From Candidatus Kapaibacterium sp. (GTDB lineage: Bacteria; Bacteroidota; Ignavibacteria; Kapaibacteriales; HRBIN21), in assembly GCA_938084565.1 (NCBI GenBank), contig CALKEU010000013.1:1-64000 (forward strand): a stretch of DNA of 64,000 bases, written 5' to 3'. Every line of letters begins with the position of its first letter. Positions within the stretch are counted from its first letter, which is position 1. The notes below the pieces were generated by a model, which saw only the letters and a list, made by a program, of their open reading frames with translations, did not search any database and was not told the DNA's origin. Position numbers and translations under genes: made by a program. Below, one piece after another: positions 7,357 through 16,233 of the stretch.

Positions 7357-8445
7357 ATGCGCTACATCGTGCTGGCCGGATTCACTGCTGCAGTGCTCTG
7401 GGCAGCCCGGATTCGGGATATAGCCACCCTCGAGGGCATGCAGGGCATTCCGCTGATCGGCTATGGACTGGTGACGGGGCTCAATCAGACGGGGGATTCC
7501 CCGCGGACGCTCTTTACACTGCAGTCGGTGGCCAATATGTTGCGGCGCTTCGGGGTGAGTGTGCCGGCACAGCTGGTACGCACACGCAATGTGGCAGCTG
7601 TCATGGTCACGGCAACGCTCCCGCCCTTTGCGAAACCGGGGATGCACCTGGATGTACAGGTTTCCTCGCTCGGTGATGCGGAATCACTTCAGGGCGGTAT
7701 TCTGCTGCTGACTCCTCTGGCAGCCCCCGATGGGACTATCTACGCCGTGGCGCAGGGAGCTGTTTCGGTGGGTGGCTATGAATTCCGTGCATTGGGCTCA
7801 CGCGCTCTGCGCAACTTTGTTGCCTCGGGGCGAGTGCCGGCAGGAGCAATAGTTGAGCGGGAAGCCCCCTCAGAAGTCATCGCCCAGCAGCAGGTACGAG
7901 TGCTCCTCCATCGGCCCGATTTCGGTCTGGCCCATCGCGTTGCCGAAGCACTCGGGCGGCTACCCGAGCTAGGGGCTGGAGCTGTGACTGTTGTGGATGC
8001 CACTACCGTTGCCGTGCGCTTCCCAGCCGGACAGAGCCGAGATCAGCTCATGCGACTGATTGCCCGCCTGGAAGAGGTCGAGGTTGCACTCGATCCGCCC
8101 GCGCGCGTTGTCGTCAATGAGCGCACGGGGACCATTGTGATCGGCGGGCAGGTACAGCTGCTGCCGGCCGTTGTGGCGCATGGCGGATTGGAGGTGCAGA
8201 TTCAGCGGCACGTTATCATCAGCCAGCCACTGCCCTTCACGCTCGGGCGAACGGAGGTAGCCGAGATTGGCACGATTGCTGTACAGCAAGAGCAACGGCG
8301 GGCCGTGGCCTTGCCAGCAGCGGCAACGGTCCAGGATGTGGCAACAGCACTCAATATGCTCGGTGTAAGCCCACGTGATCTGATCGCCATCCTGCAGGCT
8401 CTCAAGGAAGCCGGGGCCTTGACAGGGGAACTCATTGTACAGTAG
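7357..8445 (+). CDS. flgI: Flagellar P-ring protein FlgI
   Basis: A 362-residue periplasmic ring protein. Near the mature N-terminus it reads RIRDIATLEGMQGIPLIGYG, followed by GLNQTGDS. Later come VVVNERTGTIVIGG and a C-terminal VQDVATALNMLGVSPRDLI, all diagnostic of FlgI. A Sec signal occupies residues 1-16 (ending near WAA). I use the ATG at 7357 because GAGGAGG lies just upstream at about 7346-7352; an upstream alternative start would overlap flgH and lacks the signal-first layout. The next gene starts 1 nt after the stop. Confidence 0.95.
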   Translation: MRYIVLAGFTAAVLWAARIRDIATLEGMQGIPLIGYGLVTGLNQTGDSPRTLFTLQSVANMLRRFGVSVPAQLVRTRNVAAVMVTATLPPFAKPGMHLDVQVSSLGDAESLQGGILLLTPLAAPDGTIYAVAQGAVSVGGYEFRALGSRALRNFVASGRVPAGAIVEREAPSEVIAQQQVRVLLHRPDFGLAHRVAEALGRLPELGAGAVTVVDATTVAVRFPAGQSRDQLMRLIARLEEVEVALDPPARVVVNERTGTIVIGGQVQLLPAVVAHGGLEVQIQRHVIISQPLPFTLGRTEVAEIGTIAVQQEQRRAVALPAAATVQDVATALNMLGVSPRDLIAILQALKEAGALTGELIVQ

Positions 8446-8446
8446 C

Positions 8447-9235
8447 ATGGCAGCTCTTGAGCACTCGAGCGGGGTTGTGCAATCTCGGGGGCCCTCTGCG
8501 GAAGGGCAACAGCGCCTGGCCTCTGTCGCTCGGGGGTTTGAGGCACTCCTGCTCTTTCAGCTGCTCCGCTCTCTACAGCAGCCCCTCCTCACCGAAGCTG
8601 AGGAGGAGAAAGGAAGCGGATTCGGGCTAGGGGGCTGGGCTGAGCTTGCGCTGCTACCCTTTGCGGAGTTTCTGGCCTCCTCTGGCTCTGGGATTGGGCT
8701 TGCGCGATGGCTCTACCGTCACTGGACTGGTCAGGAGTTACCGGTGCGGCGCACCGAGGTGGCCCCAACGATGCCGGCAGGGACTCCCAAGGCGCGGCCG
8801 GCCCAGGCGGAGCGGATCCGAACAGCACTCCAGCCGTATTGGGGCTGGATTGAGCAGGCAGCAGAAACGCTTGGACTCTCCCCAGCGCTGATTGCGGCCG
8901 TCGTATGGGCTGAATCGGCCGGGAATCCTCGCGCTGTGTCTCCGGCAGGGGCCCAGGGACTCATGCAGCTCATGCCGCAGACGGCTCAGATGCTCGGCCT
9001 CTCTGATCCCTTCGACCCGCAGCAGAATCTCATGGCTGGCAGCCGGTACTTACGGCAGTTGCTCGACCGCTTCGGCTCCCTCCACTCTGCGCTGGCTGCC
9101 TACAATGCAGGGCCCGGGCGAGTCCAGCGCTACGGCGGCATACCCCCTTTTGCCGAAACTCAGCGCTATGTCCAGCGGGTGCTGGAGCTGTATCGTGAGC
9201 TGGACGCGGCTAGAGAGGCTCCAGCTCAGCTGTAA
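8447..9235 (+). CDS. flgJ: FlgJ: rod-binding domain fused to a lytic transglycosylase
   Basis: A 262-residue protein. Residues about 18-85 match the FlgJ rod-binding/capping region (VARGFEALLLFQLLRSL, then GWAELALLPFAEFLA). Residues about 125-250 form an SLT-type lytic transglycosylase: catalytic Glu in WAESAGNPRAVSPAGAQG, then LMQLMPQTAQMLG, AAYNAGPGRVQRYGG and ETQRYVQRVL. In enterobacteria the C-terminal partner is a GH73 glucosaminidase instead, so here the peptidoglycan-opening enzyme is from another family. No Sec signal, consistent with flagellar export. It ends the flg operon, and its 3' end overlaps tnaA on the other strand by 26 bp. Confidence 0.88.
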   Translation: MAALEHSSGVVQSRGPSAEGQQRLASVARGFEALLLFQLLRSLQQPLLTEAEEEKGSGFGLGGWAELALLPFAEFLASSGSGIGLARWLYRHWTGQELPVRRTEVAPTMPAGTPKARPAQAERIRTALQPYWGWIEQAAETLGLSPALIAAVVWAESAGNPRAVSPAGAQGLMQLMPQTAQMLGLSDPFDPQQNLMAGSRYLRQLLDRFGSLHSALAAYNAGPGRVQRYGGIPPFAETQRYVQRVLELYRELDAAREAPAQL

Positions 9236-10586
9236 AGTGGCGTAAGAAGGGGGGCTCGTTCCGGAGGCGGAAACCGCGCAGGGAATGCCGTTGGCTGTAG
9301 AGTTCCGCCAGCGCTTCGGCCACGTACTCCATGTGGCTCTGGGTGTAGACGCGCCGGGGTATGGCCAGCCGTACAAGTTCTAGGGGTGGGGCAATGTGGA
9401 CACCACGGCTGTCACGCTTGCCGAGCATGAGGGACCCCACCTCGACGGCGCGTACCCCAGCCTGGAGGTAGAGAGCACAGACGATGGCTTGCCCAGGAAA
9501 CTGCTCCGGCGCAATATGCGGGGCAAAGCGGGCAGCATCGATGAAGACAGCATGTCCGCCCGGAGGTTCCACAATCGGGATACCGGCCCGGCGGAGCGCC
9601 GTGGCAAAGTGAGCAACCGAGTGGATGCGGTAGTACAGGTATTCCTCCTGCAGTGCTTCCAACAACCCTTGGGCGATGGCCTCCAAATCGCGTCCGGCCA
9701 GCCCACCATAAGTGGGGAAGCCCTCCCAGAGGATGAGGAGTTGCCGAATGCGATCGGCAAGCGCGGCATCCCGTACGGCCAAAAAGCCGCCGATGTTGGC
9801 CAGCCCATCCTTTTTGGCGCTCATGTAGCAGCCATCAGCCAGCGCGAAGATCTCCCGAGCAATCTCTAGCGGAGTTCGGTCGGCATAGCCGGGCTCCCGC
9901 AGCTTGATGAAGTAAGCATTCTCGGCATAGCGGCAGGCGTCCAAAAAGAGCGGGATACCGTAGCGCGAGAGCACGGCCTTAACGGCCCGGATATTCCCGA
10001 GCGAGACCGGCTGTCCTCCAAGGGTGTTGTTGGTCAATGTCAGGAGGCAGAGCGGGATGCGTTCGGGACCGACCTCGTGGATGAGGGCCTCCAGCCGTTC
10101 CACGTCCATGTTTCCCTTGAAGGGATGGTCGCTCGTGGGCGAGAGCGCTTCCGGGATGGGCAGATCGACAGCCTGAGCACCCGTGTAGTCGATATTGGCC
10201 CGCGTGGTATCGAAGTGGGAATTGCTCGGGATAACGGTGCCGGCTCTGCCGAACAAGGCGCAGAGGATGCGTTCGGCAGCCCTTCCCTGATGGACAGGGA
10301 AGATGTACGGCATGCCTGTCAAGGAGTGGACGACCTCTTCGAATCGGTAGTAGCTGCGTGCCCCCGCATACGCTTCGTCGCCCTGGAATAGGGCGGCCCA
10401 TTGGCGGTCGCTCATGGCCGCTGTGCCAGAGTCGGTGAGAAGGTCGATGAGGACATCCTCCGAGCGCAGACGGAAGACGTTGTAGTGGGCGCGCTGCAGC
10501 AGTTCCTCACGTTCCGGGCGCGTTGTGAAGCGGATAGGTTCGACGACCTTGATGCGGAAGGGCTCGATAAGGGGAGGCATCGGCAT
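9210..10586 (-). CDS. tnaA: Tryptophanase (beta-eliminating lyase)
   Basis: A 458-residue PLP enzyme cleaving L-tryptophan to indole, pyruvate and ammonia (cytoplasm). The PLP lysine lies in MSAKKDGLANIGG. The choice is between tryptophanase and tyrosine phenol-lyase. The C-terminal LRHFTAEL carries the His found in tryptophanase, where tyrosine phenol-lyase has Phe. GGHAVFIDAARF has Ala where tyrosine phenol-lyase has the first Arg of DARRF. Both favour tryptophanase. ATGs at 10586 and 10580 are equally plausible, and neither has a clear ribosome-binding site. It is a single-gene transcript with its own promoter at 10612-10620. Confidence 0.87.
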   Translation of the reverse strand: MPMPPLIEPFRIKVVEPIRFTTRPEREELLQRAHYNVFRLRSEDVLIDLLTDSGTAAMSDRQWAALFQGDEAYAGARSYYRFEEVVHSLTGMPYIFPVHQGRAAERILCALFGRAGTVIPSNSHFDTTRANIDYTGAQAVDLPIPEALSPTSDHPFKGNMDVERLEALIHEVGPERIPLCLLTLTNNTLGGQPVSLGNIRAVKAVLSRYGIPLFLDACRYAENAYFIKLREPGYADRTPLEIAREIFALADGCYMSAKKDGLANIGGFLAVRDAALADRIRQLLILWEGFPTYGGLAGRDLEAIAQGLLEALQEEYLYYRIHSVAHFATALRRAGIPIVEPPGGHAVFIDAARFAPHIAPEQFPGQAIVCALYLQAGVRAVEVGSLMLGKRDSRGVHIAPPLELVRLAIPRRVYTQSHMEYVAEALAELYSQRHSLRGFRLRNEPPFLRHFTAELEPL

Positions 10587-10611
10587 GAGAGGGCTGTGCA
10601 ACAGGACGGAT

Positions 10612-10620
10612 GCAAAAATA
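10612..10620 (-). promoter_or_regulatory. TAnnTTTGC promoter element for tryptophanase
   Basis: TATTTTTGC on the minus strand, 26 nt upstream of the ATG at 10586, in the gap after the dprA stop at 10642. It sets tnaA apart from the pst-era-dprA operon. No tna leader peptide is visible. Confidence 0.6.
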
Positions 10621-10641
10621 GCCGACTCAGCAGAGCGGGCC

Positions 10642-11718
10642 CTATGCTGAGCGGACAAAGTACTTACCGGGCAGCTGGCGCACAAGCCCGCGGAATTCGA
10701 GCTCGAGTAAGTGTGCGAGGGCTTCGTGGACGGGTATGCGCGCCTGTTCGGCAAGCAGATCGATGTGCAGCGGTTCGGAGCCGAGAAGGTGGTAGAGCTG
10801 CTCTTCGGCCGCCGTCGAGAAGGTCGGTGTGGGAGGAGACAGCACGGGGCTTAACAGCCCCAGGTCGGCCAGAAACTCCTCTGGGGTGAGGGCCGGGGTG
10901 GCAATCTGCCGGCGAATGAGCATATTGGTACCGGCGCTCTTCTCAGAGGTAATAGGCCCAGGGATGGCGTAGACATCGCGCCCCTGGTCGAAGGCAAATT
11001 GGGCCGTGATGAGGGCTCCGCCGGGGATACCACTTTCGACGACGAGTACAGCACGGGCCAGTCCGCTGATGATGCGATTGCGCTGGGGAAAGTATGCCGG
11101 AAGAGCCCGCCGGCCGGGCTCGTACTCGCTCAGCACTGCTCCGCCACGTGCTACAATCTGTTCGGCCAAGCGAGCAGCAGACGAGGGCTGGATGCGGTCC
11201 AAGCCGCAGGCTACGACAGCGTACGTTACTCCTTCGGCTCGGAGTGCTGCCTGGTGAGCGATCGTATCGATGCCTCGGGCCAGCCCACTGCAGACGATTG
11301 CTCCCGCACGCGCACAAGCCTCACTGAACCGTTCGGCACAGAGCCGGCCATAGACCGTGCATTGCCGAGTGCCGACGATGCTCACCACCGGTACCGCCTC
11401 TGGCTGGAGATGGCCCCAGAGGTAGAGTACCAGCGGTGGGTAGGGAATATGCCGCAGCAGCTGAGGATAGTCCGGATCGGTCAGCGCAAGGAGCCGTATG
11501 CCGAGCTTCTCACACTGCCGCAGGAGAGCCTCGGCGCGACGCTCAGCCTCGGCCAGGGCAGAACCACGGAAGAGATGCAGCTGCCGCAGAGAGCCCGCAC
11601 GAAGCGATTCCCGAAAATGAGCAAAGTCGGCGTACTGCTGGAGGATTTGCTGCACTGCCTTAGCCGAGAGGCCTTCCAGGCAGCATAGAGTGAGCACCTC
11701 CCTGATGTGCCAGCCCAT
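10642..11718 (-). CDS. dprA: DNA processing protein DprA
   Basis: A 358-residue single-strand DNA-binding protein that loads RecA during natural transformation. The Rossmann-like domain covers about residues 105-300: VSIVGTRQCTVYGRLCAERF, SGLARGIDTIAHQAAL, YFPQRNRIISGLARAVLVVE and GRDVYAIPGP are hallmark DprA segments. An N-terminal helical region (1-80) and a C-terminal winged-helix-like tail (about 310-358) frame it. The start shares a base with the era stop (TGATG), so the two are translationally coupled. It is last in the pst-phoU-era-dprA run. No other competence gene is in the window. Confidence 0.95.
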   Translation of the reverse strand: MGWHIREVLTLCCLEGLSAKAVQQILQQYADFAHFRESLRAGSLRQLHLFRGSALAEAERRAEALLRQCEKLGIRLLALTDPDYPQLLRHIPYPPLVLYLWGHLQPEAVPVVSIVGTRQCTVYGRLCAERFSEACARAGAIVCSGLARGIDTIAHQAALRAEGVTYAVVACGLDRIQPSSAARLAEQIVARGGAVLSEYEPGRRALPAYFPQRNRIISGLARAVLVVESGIPGGALITAQFAFDQGRDVYAIPGPITSEKSAGTNMLIRRQIATPALTPEEFLADLGLLSPVLSPPTPTFSTAAEEQLYHLLGSEPLHIDLLAEQARIPVHEALAHLLELEFRGLVRQLPGKYFVRSA

Positions 11719-12641
11719 CAGTAGCCGAAGAAGTGCAGCATCGTCTTATTGTTGCGCCATCGTGGGCGCACTTTGACGAAGAGCTCCAAGTAAACGGGCA
11801 CGCCCAAGTATGCCTCGATGGCCTGGCGAGCGCGCTGACCCAGCAGCTTCAGCCGTTTGCCCCCGGAGCCGATGAGAATGACCTTCTGCGACTCCCGCTC
11901 GACAATGATGTCGGCCGCAATGTACCACTTGCCGCGCTCACGCTCGACAAATTCCACAACCTGTACCTCGGTGGAGTATGGCACCTCATGCCGGTACAAC
12001 AGGAAGACCTGCTCCCGAATGAGCTCGGCCACGAAGAAACGTTGCGGCTGTGTGCTCAATAGCTCCGGATCGTACAAGAACGGCGATACAGGGAGGTAGC
12101 GCTCGAGGGTGGTCAGCAGTTCGTCGACATTGACATTCTTGAGGGCCGAAAGGGGAACGAACTCCTGGAAGAGGCCGGCTGCGGCATATCGCTCAATGAT
12201 GGGCAGCACCTCGGCGGTGGTGTGCAGGAGGTCAATTTTGTTCATAGCCACCACGATGGGCTTCCGGAGCCGCTGGAGAGCTTCAGCGACCTCCGTGGTC
12301 AGAACTGCCTCAGGGGTTGTCTGTTGAGTCACATCGATGACCAGCACGATGACGTCGGCATCTTTGAGCGCATCGTGCACGTATCCCATCATTGCCCGGT
12401 GCAGTTCGTAGCGTGGTTCGAGAATGCCGGGGGTATCCAGGAAGAGGATCTGCTTGCGTTCATCGGTGTAGATGCCCAGTACACGGCGCCGAGTTGTTTG
12501 GGGTTTCGGGGTAACGATGGAGAGCTTTGTCCCCAGCACGGTGTTCAGCAGCGTAGACTTCCCCACATTGGGCGGGCCAATAAGGGCGACGGCTCCCGCT
12601 CGGGTGGTCTCTGACCGAGCTACGGTGGCCGGATTCGTCAT
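11718..12641 (-). CDS. era: GTPase Era
   Basis: A 307-residue essential GTPase that binds the 3' end of 16S rRNA during 30S maturation. The G motifs are G1 GPPNVGKST (22-30), G3 DTPG (69-72) and G4 NKID near 133. The C-terminal part is the KH domain (about 200-305), with RESQKVILIGSGGKRLKLLG. The start overlaps the phoU stop by 4 nt and the end touches dprA. Era at the end of a phosphate-uptake operon is uncommon, though Era genes often ride in operons with unrelated functions. Confidence 0.96.
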   Translation of the reverse strand: MTNPATVARSETTRAGAVALIGPPNVGKSTLLNTVLGTKLSIVTPKPQTTRRRVLGIYTDERKQILFLDTPGILEPRYELHRAMMGYVHDALKDADVIVLVIDVTQQTTPEAVLTTEVAEALQRLRKPIVVAMNKIDLLHTTAEVLPIIERYAAAGLFQEFVPLSALKNVNVDELLTTLERYLPVSPFLYDPELLSTQPQRFFVAELIREQVFLLYRHEVPYSTEVQVVEFVERERGKWYIAADIIVERESQKVILIGSGGKRLKLLGQRARQAIEAYLGVPVYLELFVKVRPRWRNNKTMLHFFGY

Positions 12642-13324
12642 GGCTGTGGTGGCGGTGTCGGTGCTTCCTCCAGTTGCCGATGGCGGACGAGGCGGGCTTC
12701 AGTGAGGAAGATGACGTTTTCGGCAATATTGGTTGCGTGGTCGGCCATGCGCTCGAGAGCGCGGAGGACTACAATGAGTTTAACCCCTGGGAGGATCCAG
12801 CGGCTATCGCGCTGCATGAGCTCGATGAGCTGTGCGCCGATTTTCCGTTCCAGTTCGTCGACCGTGGCATCCAGTGGCAGCAGGTGTTTCGCTAGTTCGG
12901 CATCGGCATTCACGAGAGCGTCGATGCTGGTCTTGACCATGGTCAGTGTTGCCTGCGTCATACGCTCTAGTCCAACGGTGCGGGCCAATTCCTGAGTCTC
13001 AGGCACCTCGAGAGCGATGCGGGCAATATCGAGCGCTATGTCTCCAATGCGCTCGAGCTCGTTGTTGATTTTCAGGGCTACCAGTAGGAGGCGCAAGTCG
13101 CTTGCCACGGGTTGGTGCAAGGCGAAGATGCGCTGGCATTGGACGTCGATTTTAATGTCGAGTGCATCCACCTTCTCATCGCGCTCGATGACGAGCTGCC
13201 CTAAGAGGGTGTTGCCTTCCAGGAGCGAGCGGAGAGCAAATTCGACCTGCTCCTCCACGATACTGCTCATGCGGATGAGACGGGTGCGGAGTTTGTCGAG
13301 ATCCTCGTCGAAGCTGCGGTGCAT
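12638..13324 (-). CDS. phoU: Phosphate transport regulator PhoU
   Basis: A 228-residue all-helical protein of two PhoU repeats with the metal-binding motif ERIGDIALDIARIA in the first repeat and ERMADHATNIAENVIFL in the second. PhoU dampens Pho signalling and PstSCAB activity. The start MHRSFDEDLDKLRTRL is typical. It sits 24 nt after pstB and overlaps era by 4 nt. No PhoR/PhoB pair is in the window. Confidence 0.95.
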   Translation of the reverse strand: MHRSFDEDLDKLRTRLIRMSSIVEEQVEFALRSLLEGNTLLGQLVIERDEKVDALDIKIDVQCQRIFALHQPVASDLRLLLVALKINNELERIGDIALDIARIALEVPETQELARTVGLERMTQATLTMVKTSIDALVNADAELAKHLLPLDATVDELERKIGAQLIELMQRDSRWILPGVKLIVVLRALERMADHATNIAENVIFLTEARLVRHRQLEEAPTPPPQP

Positions 13325-13348
13325 TGGCGTCTACTGTGTCGTGAGACC

Positions 13349-14122
13349 TTAGCCGAAGCGGCCTGTGATGTAGTCCTCTGTCTCCCGCTTCTGGGGGTTT
13401 GTGAAGAGCTCGCGCGTGCGGTTGTATTCCACAAGGCGTCCGAGGTAGAAAAAGCCAGTGTAATCGCTGATGCGGGCAGCCTGCTGGATGTTGTGGGTGA
13501 CCAGCACGATGGTGTAGTTCTGCTTGAGCTCTTCGATGAGCTCCTCAATCTTGGCGGTGCTGATGGGATCCAGGGCCGAGCAGGGCTCGTCCATGAGCAG
13601 GATTTCTGGATTGACTGCGATAGCACGGGCGATGCAGAGCCGCTGTTGCTGCCCACCGGAGAGCTCAAGGGCCGAGTGGTGCAGCCGGTCCTTCACCTCA
13701 TCCCAGAGAGCGGCTTGACGTAGGCTCTTTTCGACCAGCTCGTCGAGCTCGGCCTTCGGGAGCTTCCCGTTGAGGCGGAGCCCGAAAGCGACATTTTCGT
13801 AAATGGACTTCGGGAACGGTACGGACTGCTGGAAGACCATCCCAACGCGGCGGCGCACCTGGACGACGTCAATGCCGGGGTCGTAGATATTGATGCCGTC
13901 GATTTCCACGCGGCCGCTCGTACGGGCGTTGGGGATGAGCTCGTTCATGCGGTTGAGCGCTCGCAGGAAGGTGGATTTCCCACAGCCCGAAGGCCCAATG
14001 AAGGCGGTCACACGGTTGGGGTAGATGTCCACCGTCACATCCTGCAGGGCATGCTTGTACCCGTAGTAGACGTTGAGCTCAAAGGTGCGAATCTTCGGCT
14101 CCAGAGGGGATTGAAGCGCCAT
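13349..14122 (-). CDS. pstB: Phosphate ABC transporter ATPase PstB
   Basis: A 257-residue ATPase of the PstSCAB high-affinity phosphate importer. Visible motifs are Walker [10 protein letters not shown] (about 43-51), signature LSGGQQQR, and Walker [14 protein letters not shown]; the pst-typical [12 protein letters not shown] follows Walker A. It starts 3 nt after the pstA stop. Length is normal for PstB. Confidence 0.97.
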   Translation of the reverse strand: MALQSPLEPKIRTFELNVYYGYKHALQDVTVDIYPNRVTAFIGPSGCGKSTFLRALNRMNELIPNARTSGRVEIDGINIYDPGIDVVQVRRRVGMVFQQSVPFPKSIYENVAFGLRLNGKLPKAELDELVEKSLRQAALWDEVKDRLHHSALELSGGQQQRLCIARAIAVNPEILLMDEPCSALDPISTAKIEELIEELKQNYTIVLVTHNIQQAARISDYTGFFYLGRLVEYNRTRELFTNPQKRETEDYITGRFG

Positions 14123-14125
14123 GGC

Positions 14126-15058
14126 TTAGCGAGTTATCAGCCGACGTCGACGCATTTTTAGACGTAACAGAATAGCGCTTAGGTTCAGGGCGAAGGTGGT
14201 CAGCAGTAGGACGACCGTGGTGGCGTACTGTAGGGGGCGTGTTGCCTCAACATCGGGCGATTGAGTCGAGAGCACAAAGAGGTGGTAGCCCAGCTCCATG
14301 AATTGGCTCGTTAATCCTTTGGGCAGTTCCGGCAGTGAGTAGGCAGCCCCGACGAACATAATCGGGGCAACTTCGCCGGCACCACGACTGACTGCTAGGA
14401 TGGAGCCGGTGAGGATCCCCGTGAAAGCATGTGGGAGAACGATACGGCGAATCGTTTGCCAGCGCGTGGCTCCCAGGGCAAGCGCTGCCTCCCGTAGTTC
14501 CCGAGGGATGCTCCGGAGCGTTTCCTCGACAGCCACGATGACTACCGGTAATGTCAGCACAGCCAGTGTGGCCGCAGCCCAGATGAGAGCAGGTTTGCCC
14601 CACGTAAGCTCCAGTCCAAAGAGACTGTCGATGCCTTTGCCGATAAACTGCACGAAGAAGCCTAGGCCGAAGAGGCCGAAGACGATCGAGGGAACCCCAG
14701 CAAGGGTATTTACTCCGAAGCGCACCCAGCGCGTAAAGGAAGAGTCCTCGCGAGCATACTCGGCTAAATAAATAGCCGTGACAGCGCCAATGGGTACTCC
14801 CAGCAACGCCATGAGGATGACCAGGAGCACCGTTCCGTAGATTGCCGGGAAGATGCCGCCTTCAGTGTTGTTATTGCGTGGAGTCTCCGTCAGGAATTGC
14901 CACGTCACGTGCGGAAGTCCTTCGAGGGCGAAGTGGCCCAACATTCCAACGCTCAGCCCCACCACGCAGAGGGCCATCAGGAGTGTGATGCTGACGAAGG
15001 CCACACCGACGAGGATCTGCCAACTCCGCTCTTTCTGAAAGCCGTACTGGGTGGTCAT
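14126..15058 (-). CDS. pstA: Phosphate ABC transporter permease PstA
   Basis: A 310-residue inner-membrane permease with six predicted TM segments. The EAA-like coupling loop reads RSIPRELREAALALGATRWQ, and TIRRIVLPHAFTGI follows. The segment NNTEGGIFPAIYGTVLLV is typical of PstA. An upstream in-frame ATG at 15121 would overlap pstC by about 49 nt; the ATG at 15058 leaves 14 nt after the pstC stop and begins MTTQYGFQKER before TM1, so I prefer it. Confidence 0.93.
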   Translation of the reverse strand: MTTQYGFQKERSWQILVGVAFVSITLLMALCVVGLSVGMLGHFALEGLPHVTWQFLTETPRNNNTEGGIFPAIYGTVLLVILMALLGVPIGAVTAIYLAEYAREDSSFTRWVRFGVNTLAGVPSIVFGLFGLGFFVQFIGKGIDSLFGLELTWGKPALIWAAATLAVLTLPVVIVAVEETLRSIPRELREAALALGATRWQTIRRIVLPHAFTGILTGSILAVSRGAGEVAPIMFVGAAYSLPELPKGLTSQFMELGYHLFVLSTQSPDVEATRPLQYATTVVLLLTTFALNLSAILLRLKMRRRRLITR

Positions 15059-15072
15059 GGCCGTGTCTGCGC

Positions 15073-16233
15073 CTACGTTGTCAAGCCGCGAAAGCGCCGC
15101 AATAGACGTTGCCGAATCCAAAACTCAGCAATGATGTTCAGCGTAAAGGTCACCACAAACAGGAGGAAGCCAATCAGGAAGAGGATGCTGTAGTGGAGCG
15201 AGCCCCAGACGACCTCGCCCATCTCAGCTCCGATGGTCGCTGCCATCGTACGTACAGGCTCGACAGGGCTCCAGGAGAGGAGCGGAGCGTTGCCACTTGC
15301 CATCAGCACAATCATTGTCTCGCCAAAAACCCGTCCGAAGGCAAGGAGGGCAGCAGCGAACAGACCCGGGGTGGCTGCCGGTACGAGAATCTTGGCCACT
15401 ACTTGCCACGGCTGTGCTCCCAGGGCTAGTCCTGCCTCCCAGAGCTGGCGCGGCAGATTGGTAAAGCTGTCCTCGGTGATGGTGAACACAATCGGGAGGC
15501 TAGCAATAGCCAACCCAATGCCTGCTACGAGAGCGTTCAGACGGAATGTAGTCCCTAGCAGGTTTTGAGTGGCGCTTGCAACGACCATGAGGCAGAAAAA
15601 TCCAATGACCACCGAGGGAAACCCTGCCAGGAGCTCCACAATAGGCTTGATGGTTTCCCGCAGCCATGCTGGAGCAAAGAAAGCGGCATAGATAGCTGCC
15701 AAGATGCCAATCGGGACAGCGAAGAGGAGAGCTATGAGCGTTGCCTTCAGGCTCCCTACGATGAGCGGGAGCAGTCCATACTTTGGCTGTGAAGAGACAG
15801 GCTGCCACGTCGTCCCGAGCAGATTCTGCACAAGGGATGGATTCGCTGAAGGGGTAAGGTGTTCTGCAACGCTCTCCGATGGACGCTGCGGAAGCTCTAC
15901 CTCAGGGTTGTAGACCTCTGCTGCGACATCGTCTTCGGCGCCGTACACTTCGAGCGCAGTAGTCCCAGTGGCTGCCCGTGAGATATCATGGGCGCTCACA
16001 ATGCCGAGCGTTTCTCGGGCAATGAAAAGGAGAATGAGCCCGATGGCTGCAAGAGCGCTAAAGGCAAACAGGCGGATAAGGGCTTCCACCACTTGCTCCC
16101 CCCATCGCCGGGAGCGAGGGGCTCGAAGCCCATCCCGGAGCGCAAGAGTGTCTGGAGACTTACGGGCGTTTCGTGTCTCGAAGGAGGCGGATGGGATAGT
16201 AACCGACTTCGGTGACGACGCGCTGTCCATCAT
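15073..16233 (-). CDS. pstC: Phosphate ABC transporter permease PstC
   Basis: A 386-residue permease. TM1 is at about 50-72. A periplasmic insert of about 75 residues (roughly 75-150, acidic and proline-rich) precedes the transport core, as in other long PstC proteins. Core motifs are ELLAGFPSVVIGFFCL, RQLWEAGLALGAQPWQV and FGRVFGETMIVLMASGNAP. The only ATG starts at the front give a 74-nt overlap with the end of pstS. No in-frame GTG or TTG removes it, so the overlap may be real or the pstC start is later at a non-standard codon. Confidence 0.9.
   Translation of the reverse strand: MMDSASSPKSVTIPSASFETRNARKSPDTLALRDGLRAPRSRRWGEQVVEALIRLFAFSALAAIGLILLFIARETLGIVSAHDISRAATGTTALEVYGAEDDVAAEVYNPEVELPQRPSESVAEHLTPSANPSLVQNLLGTTWQPVSSQPKYGLLPLIVGSLKATLIALLFAVPIGILAAIYAAFFAPAWLRETIKPIVELLAGFPSVVIGFFCLMVVASATQNLLGTTFRLNALVAGIGLAIASLPIVFTITEDSFTNLPRQLWEAGLALGAQPWQVVAKILVPAATPGLFAAALLAFGRVFGETMIVLMASGNAPLLSWSPVEPVRTMAATIGAEMGEVVWGSLHYSILFLIGFLLFVVTFTLNIIAEFWIRQRLLRRFRGLTT

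Noticed and set aside
9210-10586. Tyrosine phenol-lyase instead of tryptophanase
   Set aside because: His in LRHFTAEL and Ala in DAARF match tryptophanase; the Phe and the first Arg typical of the phenol-lyase are missing.
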